DNA of 64,000 nt, from the NCBI GenBank assembly GCA_020849795.1, contig JADZFR010000019.1, positions 1 to 64,000 on the forward strand. The letters are read 5' to 3'. The notes beneath the pieces were generated by a model. The model worked only from the letters and a program-made list of their open reading frames with translations. It was not told the DNA's origin and made no database searches. The position numbers were made by a program, and so were the translations under genes. Positions 1 to 7,567 of the stretch are shown here, piece after piece. This DNA is from Planctomycetota bacterium. Lineage in GTDB: Bacteria; Planctomycetota; UBA8742; UBA2392. Every line of letters begins with the position of its first letter. Position 1 is the stretch's first letter.

Positions 1-1403
1 TCGGCCACGTCCTTGTGGATCGCCGCGAAGGTCGAAGTGGAGCCGTGGGCGTAGGTGATCGTGAAGACGTCGTTGCTCGGGTCGGCGTCCGTCATGTCAT
101 CACGAGCAATCTCGAAGAAGAAGCCGGCTTTGACATACGGGCCCTCGCCCGCCGTGCCGCCGGATGCCAGCTCGAAGGTGTCAATGCGCCCACTGCCTGA
201 GTACAAATCGATCTCGTCGCTGCCGGACTGGTAGTACAACCGCTGGTCAAACGAAGCCGTCCAGCCGGCGCCAAGCCAGCCCAGTGACTCATAGCGGCTG
301 CGGTAGGTGCCGCCCGCCGACAACGGCAGCATCCGGCCCGGGATGGACACGAAGGGCAGGTCATGGCGGAACTCGCCGTTGTGCAGATAGACGCCGTTGG
401 CGCCCATGGAGGCATTCTGGGGCGGTTCCTGAACAGAGCCGTCGCGCGCAGGCACGCGCTGGTGCGGGTGATAGACCACGACCGTGCCTTGGCAGATGTT
501 TGTTGAGCCGTTCTTGATCCAGAACGTGTGCGGCCCAACGTCCGCCACGCGGGTGGCGGAAAAGTCCACCTCAATCTCGTTGACGCTGTTCACGGACGTG
601 ACAGTCCCGGTAACACCGGTGCCCGCCACATCGACCGTCATGCCGCCAACAAAGTCGTCACCGCCAACCTTGGTGATCGTTGCTCCGACTGTCTCCCCCT
701 GAGGCACCGCCGCAAATCCGCTGGCATACGCCACGGAAGACGTAACCGGAACAATGCGAGGGCTGTCAACGACGGGGCCGTTGTCGGGAGATGCCTTCTC
801 AGTGTCCTCAGCTACAAAGCACCAACGAAACCTGACGTCTGACTGCCCGCTCCACGCGTTGAGATTCACCGAGCATGTGCTGGCGCTGCCGCCGCCAAGA
901 CCGGTGCCCGTCCAGCAATTACTCGAACCTCCAAACTTGGTCGCGATGAGCGCGCACGTTCCATTGTAAGAGACCGACAACGCCGACACGTCAGACCAGG
1001 CGGAGCCGCCATTAGTCGAAACTTGCAGCTTCGCTCCGTCGTAGCTCCGCACTTTCACCCACAGTTCAAATTGCAACTGCATGCCGGAAACACCGGTGAA
1101 GTCAAAGATCGGCGAGTGTAGCCAAGTGACGGTGTTGTTCGCGTAGTTCGAAGTTGGAAGACAAGCCCAAGCAGTCGAACCCGCCCCGCTGCTGCCCTGG
1201 CGCGGGCTGGAAACTGAACCCTGCGTCCAAGTGGAGCCGCTAGTCGTCGGCCCGGTACCGTAGTTCGCGACAAAATCCGCACCCTCAGCCGTGTTGTCCG
1301 GCGTGTACGGAAAGGTGTCGATGCTCGCCGGCTGTGCGCCAAGGGCGCCACAGATCAATGCCAGGATCAACGACGCGAGCAGGCAGGTCGACTTGGGTTG
1401 CAT
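1..1403 (-). CDS. Secreted RHS/YD-repeat-type giant protein, N-terminal part (runs off left edge)
   Basis: Reading the minus strand from ATG at 1403 gives 467 codons without a stop to the window edge. A signal peptide covers residues 1-23 (hydrophobic core LLASLILALICGALGA). Residues about 45-220 form a Cys- and Ser-rich jelly-roll (MAM-like) module, and about 225-312 an IPT/TIG-like beta module. From about 340 the sequence HNGEFRHDLPFVSIPGR, then TYRSRYESLGWLGAGW, is the usual entry sequence of RHS proteins (DUF6531-like), which precedes YD repeats. The start at 1403 is preferred over ATG 1409 because a GAGGA box lies 8 nt upstream of it. The C-terminal repeats and any toxin or sorting domain lie outside the window. 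Family assignment is by motif recognition; the exact role (surface protein or toxin carrier) is unknown. Confidence 0.85.
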   Translation of the reverse strand, partial: MQPKSTCLLASLILALICGALGAQPASIDTFPYTPDNTAEGADFVANYGTGPTTSGSTWTQGSVSSPRQGSSGAGSTAWACLPTSNYANNTVTWLHSPIFDFTGVSGMQLQFELWVKVRSYDGAKLQVSTNGGSAWSDVSALSVSYNGTCALIATKFGGSSNCWTGTGLGGGSASTCSVNLNAWSGQSDVRFRWCFVAEDTEKASPDNGPVVDSPRIVPVTSSVAYASGFAAVPQGETVGATITKVGGDDFVGGMTVDVAGTGVTGTVTSVNSVNEIEVDFSATRVADVGPHTFWIKNGSTNICQGTVVVYHPHQRVPARDGSVQEPPQNASMGANGVYLHNGEFRHDLPFVSIPGRMLPLSAGGTYRSRYESLGWLGAGWTASFDQRLYYQSGSDEIDLYSGSGRIDTFELASGGTAGEGPYVKAGFFFEIARDDMTDADPSNDVFTITYAHGSTSTFAAIHKDVA

Positions 1404-1982
1404 GGCCATGTTCCTCAAGAAGTTGGACGGCAATTTGCTGACGTGTTTGACCCGACGCGCGGGATGCAGCGACGGGCTGATGGCGCGTTGCGATGTGTTT
1501 GCTGCTGGGACGCCGCCAACGCCCCAGTGGGGCGACGCGGACGGGGGTCGTGATGTGCCGGCGCGGTGCTGCCGCCGTCCTGCCGGCTCGTGTTCCGGTG
1601 TAGGTCTCATCGAAGCAATCCCAACTGTCGGGTTAGCAGCAAAGGAGTGCGAGTTCGGAAACGGTAGTAGACGACCCATGGCAGTTCCATTTCAATTCGG
1701 TCATTATTTGATAAGTAATCTCTTAACTAACTAACCAGATACATGCTTGCACACGAGTTGTGCGGTTCGCATTGAACGCCCCTTACGCACATAGCTCAAA
1801 CCCAACCTCTCTCGTGAACCTGCCAGCGGCCACTGACAGATGCTCATTGCCGCCAATACTGAGATACCACTTCGATGCGACAGTCGGCCCAATCGCGATC
1901 TGTCAGGACAAACCGGCCTTGTCGGGTGCGCGTGAGCGCAAGTGAGTGCCAACGTCTCCTGTTGCCGGGGAAGGCATGGCAT
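1404..1982. other. Intergenic region with AT-rich promoter-like patch
   Basis: About 580 bases hold no convincing gene. The most AT-rich part (about 1700-1745) contains tandem TTAG units read on the minus strand and could hold the promoter of the RHS gene at 1403, leaving a 5' leader of about 300 nt. The left end of the integrative element may lie here, but no copy of the tRNA 3' half or of the ttatgag core is visible. Confidence 0.4.
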
Positions 1983-2627
1983 TCACTCGCTGCGGATCGC
2001 GCGCCGCAGTTCGTCGCTGGGGCGATACACGTGTTTATTGGCGATCACTTTCCGGTCATCCAGGCGCACAAGGTGCGGCGCGAGTTCCGGCAGCGCGCCA
2101 AGTATGGCCGTGTGTGTCTCCTTGCGAAAGCGCACCAGCTCGGCACCCTCGGCGATCTCCTGAAGCGCCCGCGCCACCGACGGCGGAACTTTGCGCATAT
2201 CCTCGCCAAGCTGAATCCGCACCGGCAGCCGCAGCGAGAACCTGGCAGGCAGGTGGATCGGCGCCAACTGCAGCGGGCAGTTTCCTGGCCCGCGCGAAAC
2301 CTCAGCGCCCACGGCGCAGCGCAGTTCCACTGCGGTTCCTTCAACCCACTCATGCTGGTAGCGGGTCCACACGGCCGCAGCCACGCGTTGCACGCTTACC
2401 CGGCTGATCGCCACGGGGATGATGTCACGAAGGATGGCGTTCTCCGTGAGCGAGGTGTGGTACTCGGCCCAATCGGATATCCACGCCGACACAGCCGCTT
2501 CCAACTCCGCCGGCCGCGCGACAGAAGCCGCCGCCAGCATCATCGTTCTCGTGCGCGTCAGCTCAGCCGCCAGCGAGGCCTCCAGCGCAGCAAGCTGCCG
2601 TGCTTTCTCTTCCTGGTTGCCGTCCAT
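1983..2627 (-). CDS. Hypothetical protein of the integrative element
   Basis: A 214-residue protein of no recognised family. The N-terminal third is helical and charged (MDGNQEEKARQLAALEASL), the middle is beta-rich (LPARFSLRLPVRIQLGED) and the C-terminus is basic. ATG 2627 is chosen because an AAGGTG box lies 6-7 nt upstream; the longer TTG start at 2693 has less support. It is the last gene of the minus-strand operon 4515-1983, which suggests a role in element maintenance or transfer, but no function can be assigned. Confidence 0.6.
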   Translation of the reverse strand: MDGNQEEKARQLAALEASLAAELTRTRTMMLAAASVARPAELEAAVSAWISDWAEYHTSLTENAILRDIIPVAISRVSVQRVAAAVWTRYQHEWVEGTAVELRCAVGAEVSRGPGNCPLQLAPIHLPARFSLRLPVRIQLGEDMRKVPPSVARALQEIAEGAELVRFRKETHTAILGALPELAPHLVRLDDRKVIANKHVYRPSDELRRAIRSE

Positions 2628-2785
2628 TGGCCACACCTTCCGTAATCGCGCGGAAAGGGTGAGTCCTTGCCGCCATTCAGGTTCTTCCGCCAACTTAGAA
2701 CGGGACGCGACAAGGCACCGACCCGCCGCTGTGTCAGGAACTTCGACCGCGCTGACCGATCTGGCCCGGATGGCGGGTTGCGGCT

Positions 2786-3184
2786 CTAAGAAGCCGGTCG
2801 AATCTGCGCGGATCGCTTGATCTCCCTCTCCAGCACGAGGCGCAGGTAGTAGACGCAGTCGCCCGCTTCCTGGCGCGTCCGGCGCGCAGCCAGGTGCGCT
2901 TCCTGCGCGGCAAGGTCGCCCAGCCTGTCCTCGGCCAATCGCTCGGCAAGCGAACGCACTTCGCCGGCCAATCCGCAGAACCGCTCAAGAAGTTGGACCA
3001 GCGTTGCCAACGCGCCGGGATCGCACTCGGAAGCATGCGGGTTCGCTTTTGGCTTCCGAAACCGGACCCCGGCGCGCAGCAGGGCACGGCGCACCGAGCG
3101 CTCCTGGATGCCAAGTTCCCGCGCAATGGCTGCGACGTTCAGTCCTTGGCGCAGCAGCTGGTGAATGTCAGACCGCGAGTGCAC
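2786..3184 (-). CDS. Small helix-turn-helix protein
   Basis: A 132-residue protein. Residues about 5-40 read as a homeodomain-like HTH of the resolvase/IS630 type (IHQLLRQGLNVAAIARELGI, then ERSVRRALLRAG). The rest is helical (leucine heptads, possible coiled coil, residues 55-120). The start is GTG at 3184, overlapping the 3' end of the upstream gene by 17 nt, so translation is probably coupled. A DNA-binding regulator or replication accessory of the element is inferred; it lacks the catalytic domain of a recombinase. Confidence 0.65.
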   Translation of the reverse strand: MHSRSDIHQLLRQGLNVAAIARELGIQERSVRRALLRAGVRFRKPKANPHASECDPGALATLVQLLERFCGLAGEVRSLAERLAEDRLGDLAAQEAHLAARRTRQEAGDCVYYLRLVLEREIKRSAQIRPAS

Positions 3185-3551
3185 CTGCGAACTCCTCGAC
3201 GGGCAGGTACTCGACGGCCACGTTCCTCGGTGCGTAACCCGGAGAACGCCGGATGTTCAGTTCCAGCAACAGGTGCGCCCCGAGATACTGTCGCGGCGAG
3301 AACCTGCCGGACTCGAAGGCCTTCATCGCACCTACGGCCTGAGCGATGCGCTTGAGCCTCCATAGGCCCTTGGGGATCACCACGTGTTCCCAGACGCGGA
3401 TCCGGCCCAGAGACCTGTCAAAGCACAAGAAGGTGAACTCGATCATGCGGTTGCCGGCGCTGGACTTCTTCTCTTCCGCGCGCTCGATGTGCGCGCTGTA
3501 GACGCCGTCAGGCCACAGAAACCGGTTGTCGTTGGGGTTATAGCGAATCAT
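3168..3551 (-). CDS. DUF669-like phage/plasmid protein
   Basis: A 127-residue protein with the layout of the phage DUF669 family: an N-terminal GVYSAHIERAEEKKSSAGN segment (modified Y.A.I..AE.K.S..GN theme), then MIEFTFLCFD, then a helix (GLWRLKRIAQAVGAMKAFESG) and a final beta segment with GAHLLLELNI. In phages this family sits in recombination/replication modules next to single-strand binding or nuclease genes. ATG 3551 has GGAG 8 nt upstream and overlaps the stop of the upstream gene by 4 nt (ATGA). The resemblance is by eye and should be treated as tentative. Confidence 0.6.
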   Translation of the reverse strand: MIRYNPNDNRFLWPDGVYSAHIERAEEKKSSAGNRMIEFTFLCFDRSLGRIRVWEHVVIPKGLWRLKRIAQAVGAMKAFESGRFSPRQYLGAHLLLELNIRRSPGYAPRNVAVEYLPVEEFAGALAV

Positions 3552-3997
3552 GGCAAATCTCCGTCGTGCAACGGGCACGTGCCGGGGCGGGAGCATTTAC
3601 GGTCCCGCCGGCCGTTGACTTGAGGGTGGTCCAAACGCCGGTAGCGCGCTTCCACGCGCATCACGCCGGACAGCGTGGCCGAGCCGTCTGGGTCGAACGC
3701 GATCGCCCGGACTTCAACTTCGACCCGTTCCATCCACGCCAGGATCGCGGCGCCTGTGTCGCGTTCGCCGTGCAGCTCGTGAATCACCAGTAAAGCACCC
3801 CGCCCGTGGGGCAGCCCTTCGACCTCAGGCGCTTGATCGGCGGGAAGCGTAATCCGTAAGCGCTCCGCGTGGCGGACCCAGCATGGCGTGCGCGCAGTTG
3901 CCGGGTCTTGAAGGTGGCGACGCCACGGTAGCTGCTCGCGAAGAAAGCGGCGCGCCGCCAGCTGCGGGTCTTGCACGTTAGGTGTAGCTGCGTTCAT
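3548..3997 (-). CDS. Hypothetical protein with C-terminal Cys/His motif
   Basis: A 149-residue protein without a recognised family. Residues about 1-60 are basic and helical (AARRFLREQLPWRRHLQDPA), 60-120 alternate beta segments (ALLVIHELHG, VEVEVRAIAFDPDGSATL), and the C-terminus carries CSRPGTCPLH, a short Cys/Cys/His set that may bind metal. It overlaps the genes on both sides by 4 nt (ATGA type), which makes it a genuine member of the 4515-1983 operon. Confidence 0.55.
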   Translation of the reverse strand: MNAATPNVQDPQLAARRFLREQLPWRRHLQDPATARTPCWVRHAERLRITLPADQAPEVEGLPHGRGALLVIHELHGERDTGAAILAWMERVEVEVRAIAFDPDGSATLSGVMRVEARYRRLDHPQVNGRRDRKCSRPGTCPLHDGDLP

Positions 3998-4515
3998 GAC
4001 TTAGCTCCTGTCCGACGACGCTCTTTCACAAGCGCTGTCGCGATGGTTTGTGCAAGGCGCCTTTCGGCCGACGAGGCGTGCTCGATCTCGGGCGCAATCG
4101 CGCTTTTGGCCACGCCGAGGTAGGTAGCCATCTCTTCGCGCCGAAGAGATGTCAGCTCAGTGCAAACGAGGATGAACACCAGTCGCGCCCTGCTCAGCCG
4201 CACGGACCCGGGCTTCCCGTTTCGCAGCTCACTCACTGTCACGCTGCAAATGGTCGCTATCTTCAGCGCTACCCACGCCAGGTCTACGACCGCGGCCTGG
4301 CTCAACTCGTTCTCTACTTCCGTGGGGATCGCGGCTGCCCGGCTCCAGGGTGCGTCGCTGCTGCTGGCACCCTTTGGGTTGGGGGGGACAAGCAAGGAAC
4401 CGGGCAAACCGCGGGGGACGGCGTTCGCAACAGGACCAGCCGGCCGGCACTCACCGACAATGCGGATGCCTATCGCCGGGTTAGGGACTTCAGGTTGTTG
4501 TGCTTGCAGTGCCAT
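3994..4515 (-). CDS. DnaA C-terminal-domain-like protein
   Basis: A 173-residue protein. After a low-complexity, Pro-rich N-terminus (1-65), residues about 82-165 resemble the DNA-binding domain IV of DnaA: a helix ending in a VTVSELRNG element, an Arg-rich helix (SRARLVFILVCTELTSLRREEMATYLG) and a final helix. The AAA+ ATPase part of DnaA is absent. Such stand-alone domains occur in mobile elements and REP-associated proteins. It heads a tight operon with the DUF669-like and HTH genes and may recognise the element's origin; that is inference. The start could also be ATG 4548. Confidence 0.55.
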   Translation of the reverse strand: MALQAQQPEVPNPAIGIRIVGECRPAGPVANAVPRGLPGSLLVPPNPKGASSSDAPWSRAAAIPTEVENELSQAAVVDLAWVALKIATICSVTVSELRNGKPGSVRLSRARLVFILVCTELTSLRREEMATYLGVAKSAIAPEIEHASSAERRLAQTIATALVKERRRTGAKS

Positions 4516-4784
4516 GGCTTCGTCCCGTCGTCTGACTAGGAAAAGCATGGCTCAAGAATGGATGCGCCGCACCAAGGCAATGGCACACCGAGTTCCGCCA
4601 AGGGCTCCAGAAGGCGCAATCAAAAGCCCCGAAGTCCGACACACACGCCGACCCGGCGTACTCGCTGGCCGGCGCCGCCAAGGACCCCAGAAGCGCCATG
4701 GTCCCGACAGTCAGCCTGATTGAATTCATGTGCGGCGAAGAGCCTGAAGACGCCGGCGACCCGGACGAGGAAGAGTAGCCAGCG

Positions 4785-5123
4785 ATGCCAAGCCGCACAC
4801 CAACCTCCAAACGCGATCGGCCACAATGCGGTGCCCGCTGCCGCGGCGGTCACGCCTGCAACGCCAGGATCGCCCTGAACCCGAACACGGGCAAGCTAAG
4901 CACCCGCTGCCGTATGCATGGCGGATTGAGTGCCGCCCCGCCGCCGGCCATGGGCGTGCCTGACGATATGGCGTCCTGGGTCGCAGCGTGCATGTCGCCA
5001 TTTTGGTCGTACACCAGCGTGTCGTTGTTGTTCCTGACCTCGCACCTCAGGTGGCGGTTAGCCGACACGATGGCAGTACCCCGAAATTCGTCCTGGCGCG
5101 GGGACTCTTTGTCGCGCTGGTGA
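4785..5123 (+). CDS. HGGxS-motif small Cys-rich protein
   Basis: Plus-strand ORF of 112 codons. Residues 14-50 fit the phage-associated HGGxS(TG) family: CGARCRGGHACNAR, then STRCRMHGGLS, i.e. four Cys, an Arg-rich stretch and the HGG signature. A GAGGAAGAG box lies about 10 nt upstream of ATG 4785. Only the N-terminal 55 residues look family-like; the remainder is unusual in composition and an ORF on the opposite strand (4850-5068) overlaps it, so the true 3' end may be earlier through a frameshift. It is the only plus-strand gene of the element. Its function in phages is unknown. Confidence 0.55.
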   Translation: MPSRTPTSKRDRPQCGARCRGGHACNARIALNPNTGKLSTRCRMHGGLSAAPPPAMGVPDDMASWVAACMSPFWSYTSVSLLFLTSHLRWRLADTMAVPRNSSWRGDSLSRW

Positions 5124-5791
5124 ATTTAGCGCATGACCACGCGCGCCAGCGCCAGGCCCTGCAATTCATCAACGGGCTCAGTCTCCATACGTCCAGTATA
5201 CGGCACAATGCGACAGGATCCTCGATCCTCAAAGCCGGGAAGTCTTGTCCGATGGCCAACAGTTGGTGCTGGTCTGCCGCCACCGGTCTCGGCGGCGGCA
5301 GACCTTCGCTACCCGAGCCCACTTGGCTCGCAGGTTCAGCAGTATGAAGGCAGGCGATCTTTCGAACCAAACGGGTTCCCGCGCACAGACTAGCCGCTAG
5401 GCTACTTGAGCTGGTGTTACACGGGCGCTTGTCGAGTGCCAGATGTTCTGGGCGGTCTCGCGGGGGAGTCCGCGGCCCTCAGCGGCGAGCATTGTTCACT
5501 TACAGAGATTCAGCAGGGTCACGTTGTTGCTTATCCGGCCTAGCACGGTCGCCGGTTCTCTGCGGCTTCGCAGCAGTCATGGGTTTGCACGCGAATTGGG
5601 CGTACCGCGCGCGACTGCACAGGTGGCGCTTGCCTCCCACTGGTATGGGCCAGGTTGCAAGTGAACATGCTTCCCGGCTTGATTGTGGTTCTGGCGGCCT
5701 TTTCAGGGTCATCCTTGCCCCGAACATCCTAATCGTCTGCCAGTTGTCAAAGTGCGCAGCTCTGGCGCGCGTGTGGCGTCGTCGCGCGGCG
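5124..5791. other. Stretch without a supported gene inside the element
   Basis: About 670 bases in which all ORFs have the Arg/Ser/Pro-rich composition of shadow frames. A 20-codon minus-strand ORF (5126-5188, METEPVDELQG...) follows a TATACT box and could be a leader peptide or the 5' end of a decayed gene. A segment at about 5355-5410 looks loosely like a tRNA but does not fold. Confidence 0.4.
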
Positions 5792-6016
5792 TTAGGCGTC
5801 ACCGCCCAACAGCGCCAACAACGAACTCTTCAGGATCAGCGTGCGGCCCCGGCCAGCGTCGGGATGGGTCTTGGCGGCCTTCAGCCGCCCGTCTGCAATC
5901 CAGCGATGAATGTTGCGCTTTGTGACGCCCGCAAGTTCGGCAGCGCGCGACACGGGAAGTAGTGGCGGCTCTGCGATCAGTTCTTGCGCGAGACTGGCGA
6001 TCAGCGATGTGGTCAT
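5792..6016 (-). CDS. Excisionase-like MerR/HTH_17 protein
   Basis: A 74-residue protein with the helix-turn-helix of small excisionases and MerR-type DNA-binding proteins: PVSRAAELAGVTKRNIHRWI followed by ADGRLKAAKTHPDAGRGRTL, the usual wing. ATG 6016 has GGGAG 7 nt upstream and is preferred over 6046. It lies downstream of the integrase on the same strand, as expected for the directionality factor that would promote excision; a transcriptional role is equally possible. Confidence 0.7.
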   Translation of the reverse strand: MTTSLIASLAQELIAEPPLLPVSRAAELAGVTKRNIHRWIADGRLKAAKTHPDAGRGRTLILKSSLLALLGGDA

Positions 6017-6163
6017 GTGGCGACTCCCAAAGAAACTTGGAGTCACCGTAAGCCGCCGACACTCTGCCCGCCTTCACTTCCGCTGATGTGCTACCAAGCA
6101 TGGCTTCGACCGGAAACAGGCGTTGCATGCGCGTTCAACGAGGGCATCGACCGGCAACACCCG

Positions 6164-7537
6164 TTACTCTTGCGTTTGCGGCGGCCAAGACTCTGATTCT
6201 CTGATCCGACCTGTCGTGCCGCGAGGACCGACAGTCATGCCCATCGGAAGGCGGTAGCCCAGCGCACCGTCCCTGACCAGGAATTGACGCAGTAGAGGAA
6301 TCACTTTGCCTATCTTGTCGATCTGCGGGTCAGCGTTCGGCAGTGGAACTGGCGCACCCATACCGTCTCGGATAAGCAGCAGGTCGCGAGCAAGGCTGGC
6401 AATGATCGTGTCGGGTGAATCTGGCGCCAGTGTTCCGGCCATCATGACGCGCAGGTGGCGGCGACCTGTCGCCTTCGGCTTGCCCGTGCTCTTGTGCGGC
6501 TCCACGATCTCCGGACCGATGATGATTGTGGGGTAGAATGCGGACTGCCAAGCCTCAATGCGCTGGTCGCACCAGGCGCAGAGTTCTAAGGCGCGGGTTC
6601 GCTCAAGCAGGCACTGTTGCAGGATCACTTCCGCGTACTGCCACCATTTGAATGGGTGTATGAACTCATCGCCCTCAAGGCAACGATTCGTAGGTGCTGA
6701 CCAAACTCGCCGGTCGACGCGCATGTAGCTGAGCGCGTCCGTGAGGTGCCTGGGGGGCGGTCCGAGAAATGCACGGGCGTCGTCGTTTCTGCTGAAGTGT
6801 GGACTGATTTCCCAGAAAGCCTGCGGCTGAGTTCTTTCTGTGTTCACTTTGATTGCGCCGGGCTCAACCAGCTCGGCTGCCACCAGCACTTTGACGATGT
6901 CCGCGTACTTCACCGGGACGTGGAGGTCATGTTGGCCACTCGTACCAAATTCATCTTGCTCGTAGAACTCGCCGAGCAGTGTTTCGGGCGGTCCCCAGCC
7001 ATCATCAATTTCCGTTTGCGCAGAATTGATAACGCGATAGCCAAGCTCTGCCGCCAGTCTCTCGTCGTCCCAATCCGGATGGCGGGGGCGTCGGTTCTTG
7101 ATTGACGTGGTGCCGATGAGTTTTGTTAGTTCGTCTCGCCAGTCGAAGGCATCTTTCGTTCTGCTTCGCGCCCGCTCTGACCAGCTATGTTTGCGATCCC
7201 ACGCGCCGATCTCTTGCGCGACTTCATCGCGCTTCCGCTCCCACTCGCTGATTGCCTTCTCGTCGGCCCGCTTCTTTCCGGTTTTCTTGGGATAGGACGG
7301 GAACGGTGCCCAATCTCCGAATCCTTCAAACTGATCTGGTGCGACTTCATCGAGGTCCGGTATAGGCGAAAGAGCGGCTTCGCGAAGAAGCTTGACGGCG
7401 AGACGCACGTTGGCGATGGATGCCTCAAACGGCTGATCCATGATTGAGGCGGTGCCGTACGTGCGTTTGCCACGTGGTTTAGTCGCCGCACGACTGCGTG
7501 CTTTCCGCTTCGCCTTCGCGCCTGAACCACTCGCCAC
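6164..7537 (-). CDS. Large hypothetical protein of the integrative element
   Basis: A 457-residue soluble protein of no recognised family. A basic Lys/Arg-rich N-terminus (1-27) could contact nucleic acid. The middle is Trp-, Asp- and Glu-rich (DWAPFPSYPKKTGKK, AWDRKHSWSERARSRTKDAFDWRDEL), and a CAWC pair occurs at about 324-327. No nuclease, ATPase or methylase motif is visible. GTG 7537 has AGAGGA 5 nt upstream. It starts 30 nt after the integrase stop, so it is cotranscribed with int and is the best candidate for cargo in this element. Confidence 0.7.
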   Translation of the reverse strand: MASGSGAKAKRKARSRAATKPRGKRTYGTASIMDQPFEASIANVRLAVKLLREAALSPIPDLDEVAPDQFEGFGDWAPFPSYPKKTGKKRADEKAISEWERKRDEVAQEIGAWDRKHSWSERARSRTKDAFDWRDELTKLIGTTSIKNRRPRHPDWDDERLAAELGYRVINSAQTEIDDGWGPPETLLGEFYEQDEFGTSGQHDLHVPVKYADIVKVLVAAELVEPGAIKVNTERTQPQAFWEISPHFSRNDDARAFLGPPPRHLTDALSYMRVDRRVWSAPTNRCLEGDEFIHPFKWWQYAEVILQQCLLERTRALELCAWCDQRIEAWQSAFYPTIIIGPEIVEPHKSTGKPKATGRRHLRVMMAGTLAPDSPDTIIASLARDLLLIRDGMGAPVPLPNADPQIDKIGKVIPLLRQFLVRDGALGYRLPMGMTVGPRGTTGRIRESESWPPQTQE

Positions 7538-7567
7538 TTCATCCTCTTCGCGTTCTTGGCAAGCCTG

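Noticed and set aside
92..574. 160-codon minus-strand frame
   Set aside because: Arg/Thr/Ala-rich shadow; another minus frame runs open from 1403 to the edge with clear RHS features.
1731..1982. 83-codon minus-strand frame starting right after a stop (TGAATG)
   Set aside because: Attractive coupling position, but the composition is that of non-coding sequence and it crosses the AT-rich promoter-like patch.
4698..4778. 26-residue plus-strand ORF ending 6 nt before the HGGxS gene
   Set aside because: Acidic and protein-like (SLIEFMCGEEPEDAGDPDEEE in part), but no start gives a full gene; perhaps the end of a decayed gene.
4850..5188. Minus-strand frames METEPVDELQG... and MSANRHLRCEV...
   Set aside because: Plausible composition but interrupted by an in-frame TAA and overlapping the HGGxS gene; possible pseudogene, not enough evidence to list as a gene.
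5355..5410. tRNA-like stretch with TTCGAA and AGCCTAGCGGCTAG
   Set aside because: No anticodon arm or T-stem pairing can be formed; not the missing tRNA half (no TTATGAG core).
5414..5962. 182-codon plus-strand frame
   Set aside because: Antisense to the excisionase-like HTH gene and of shadow composition.
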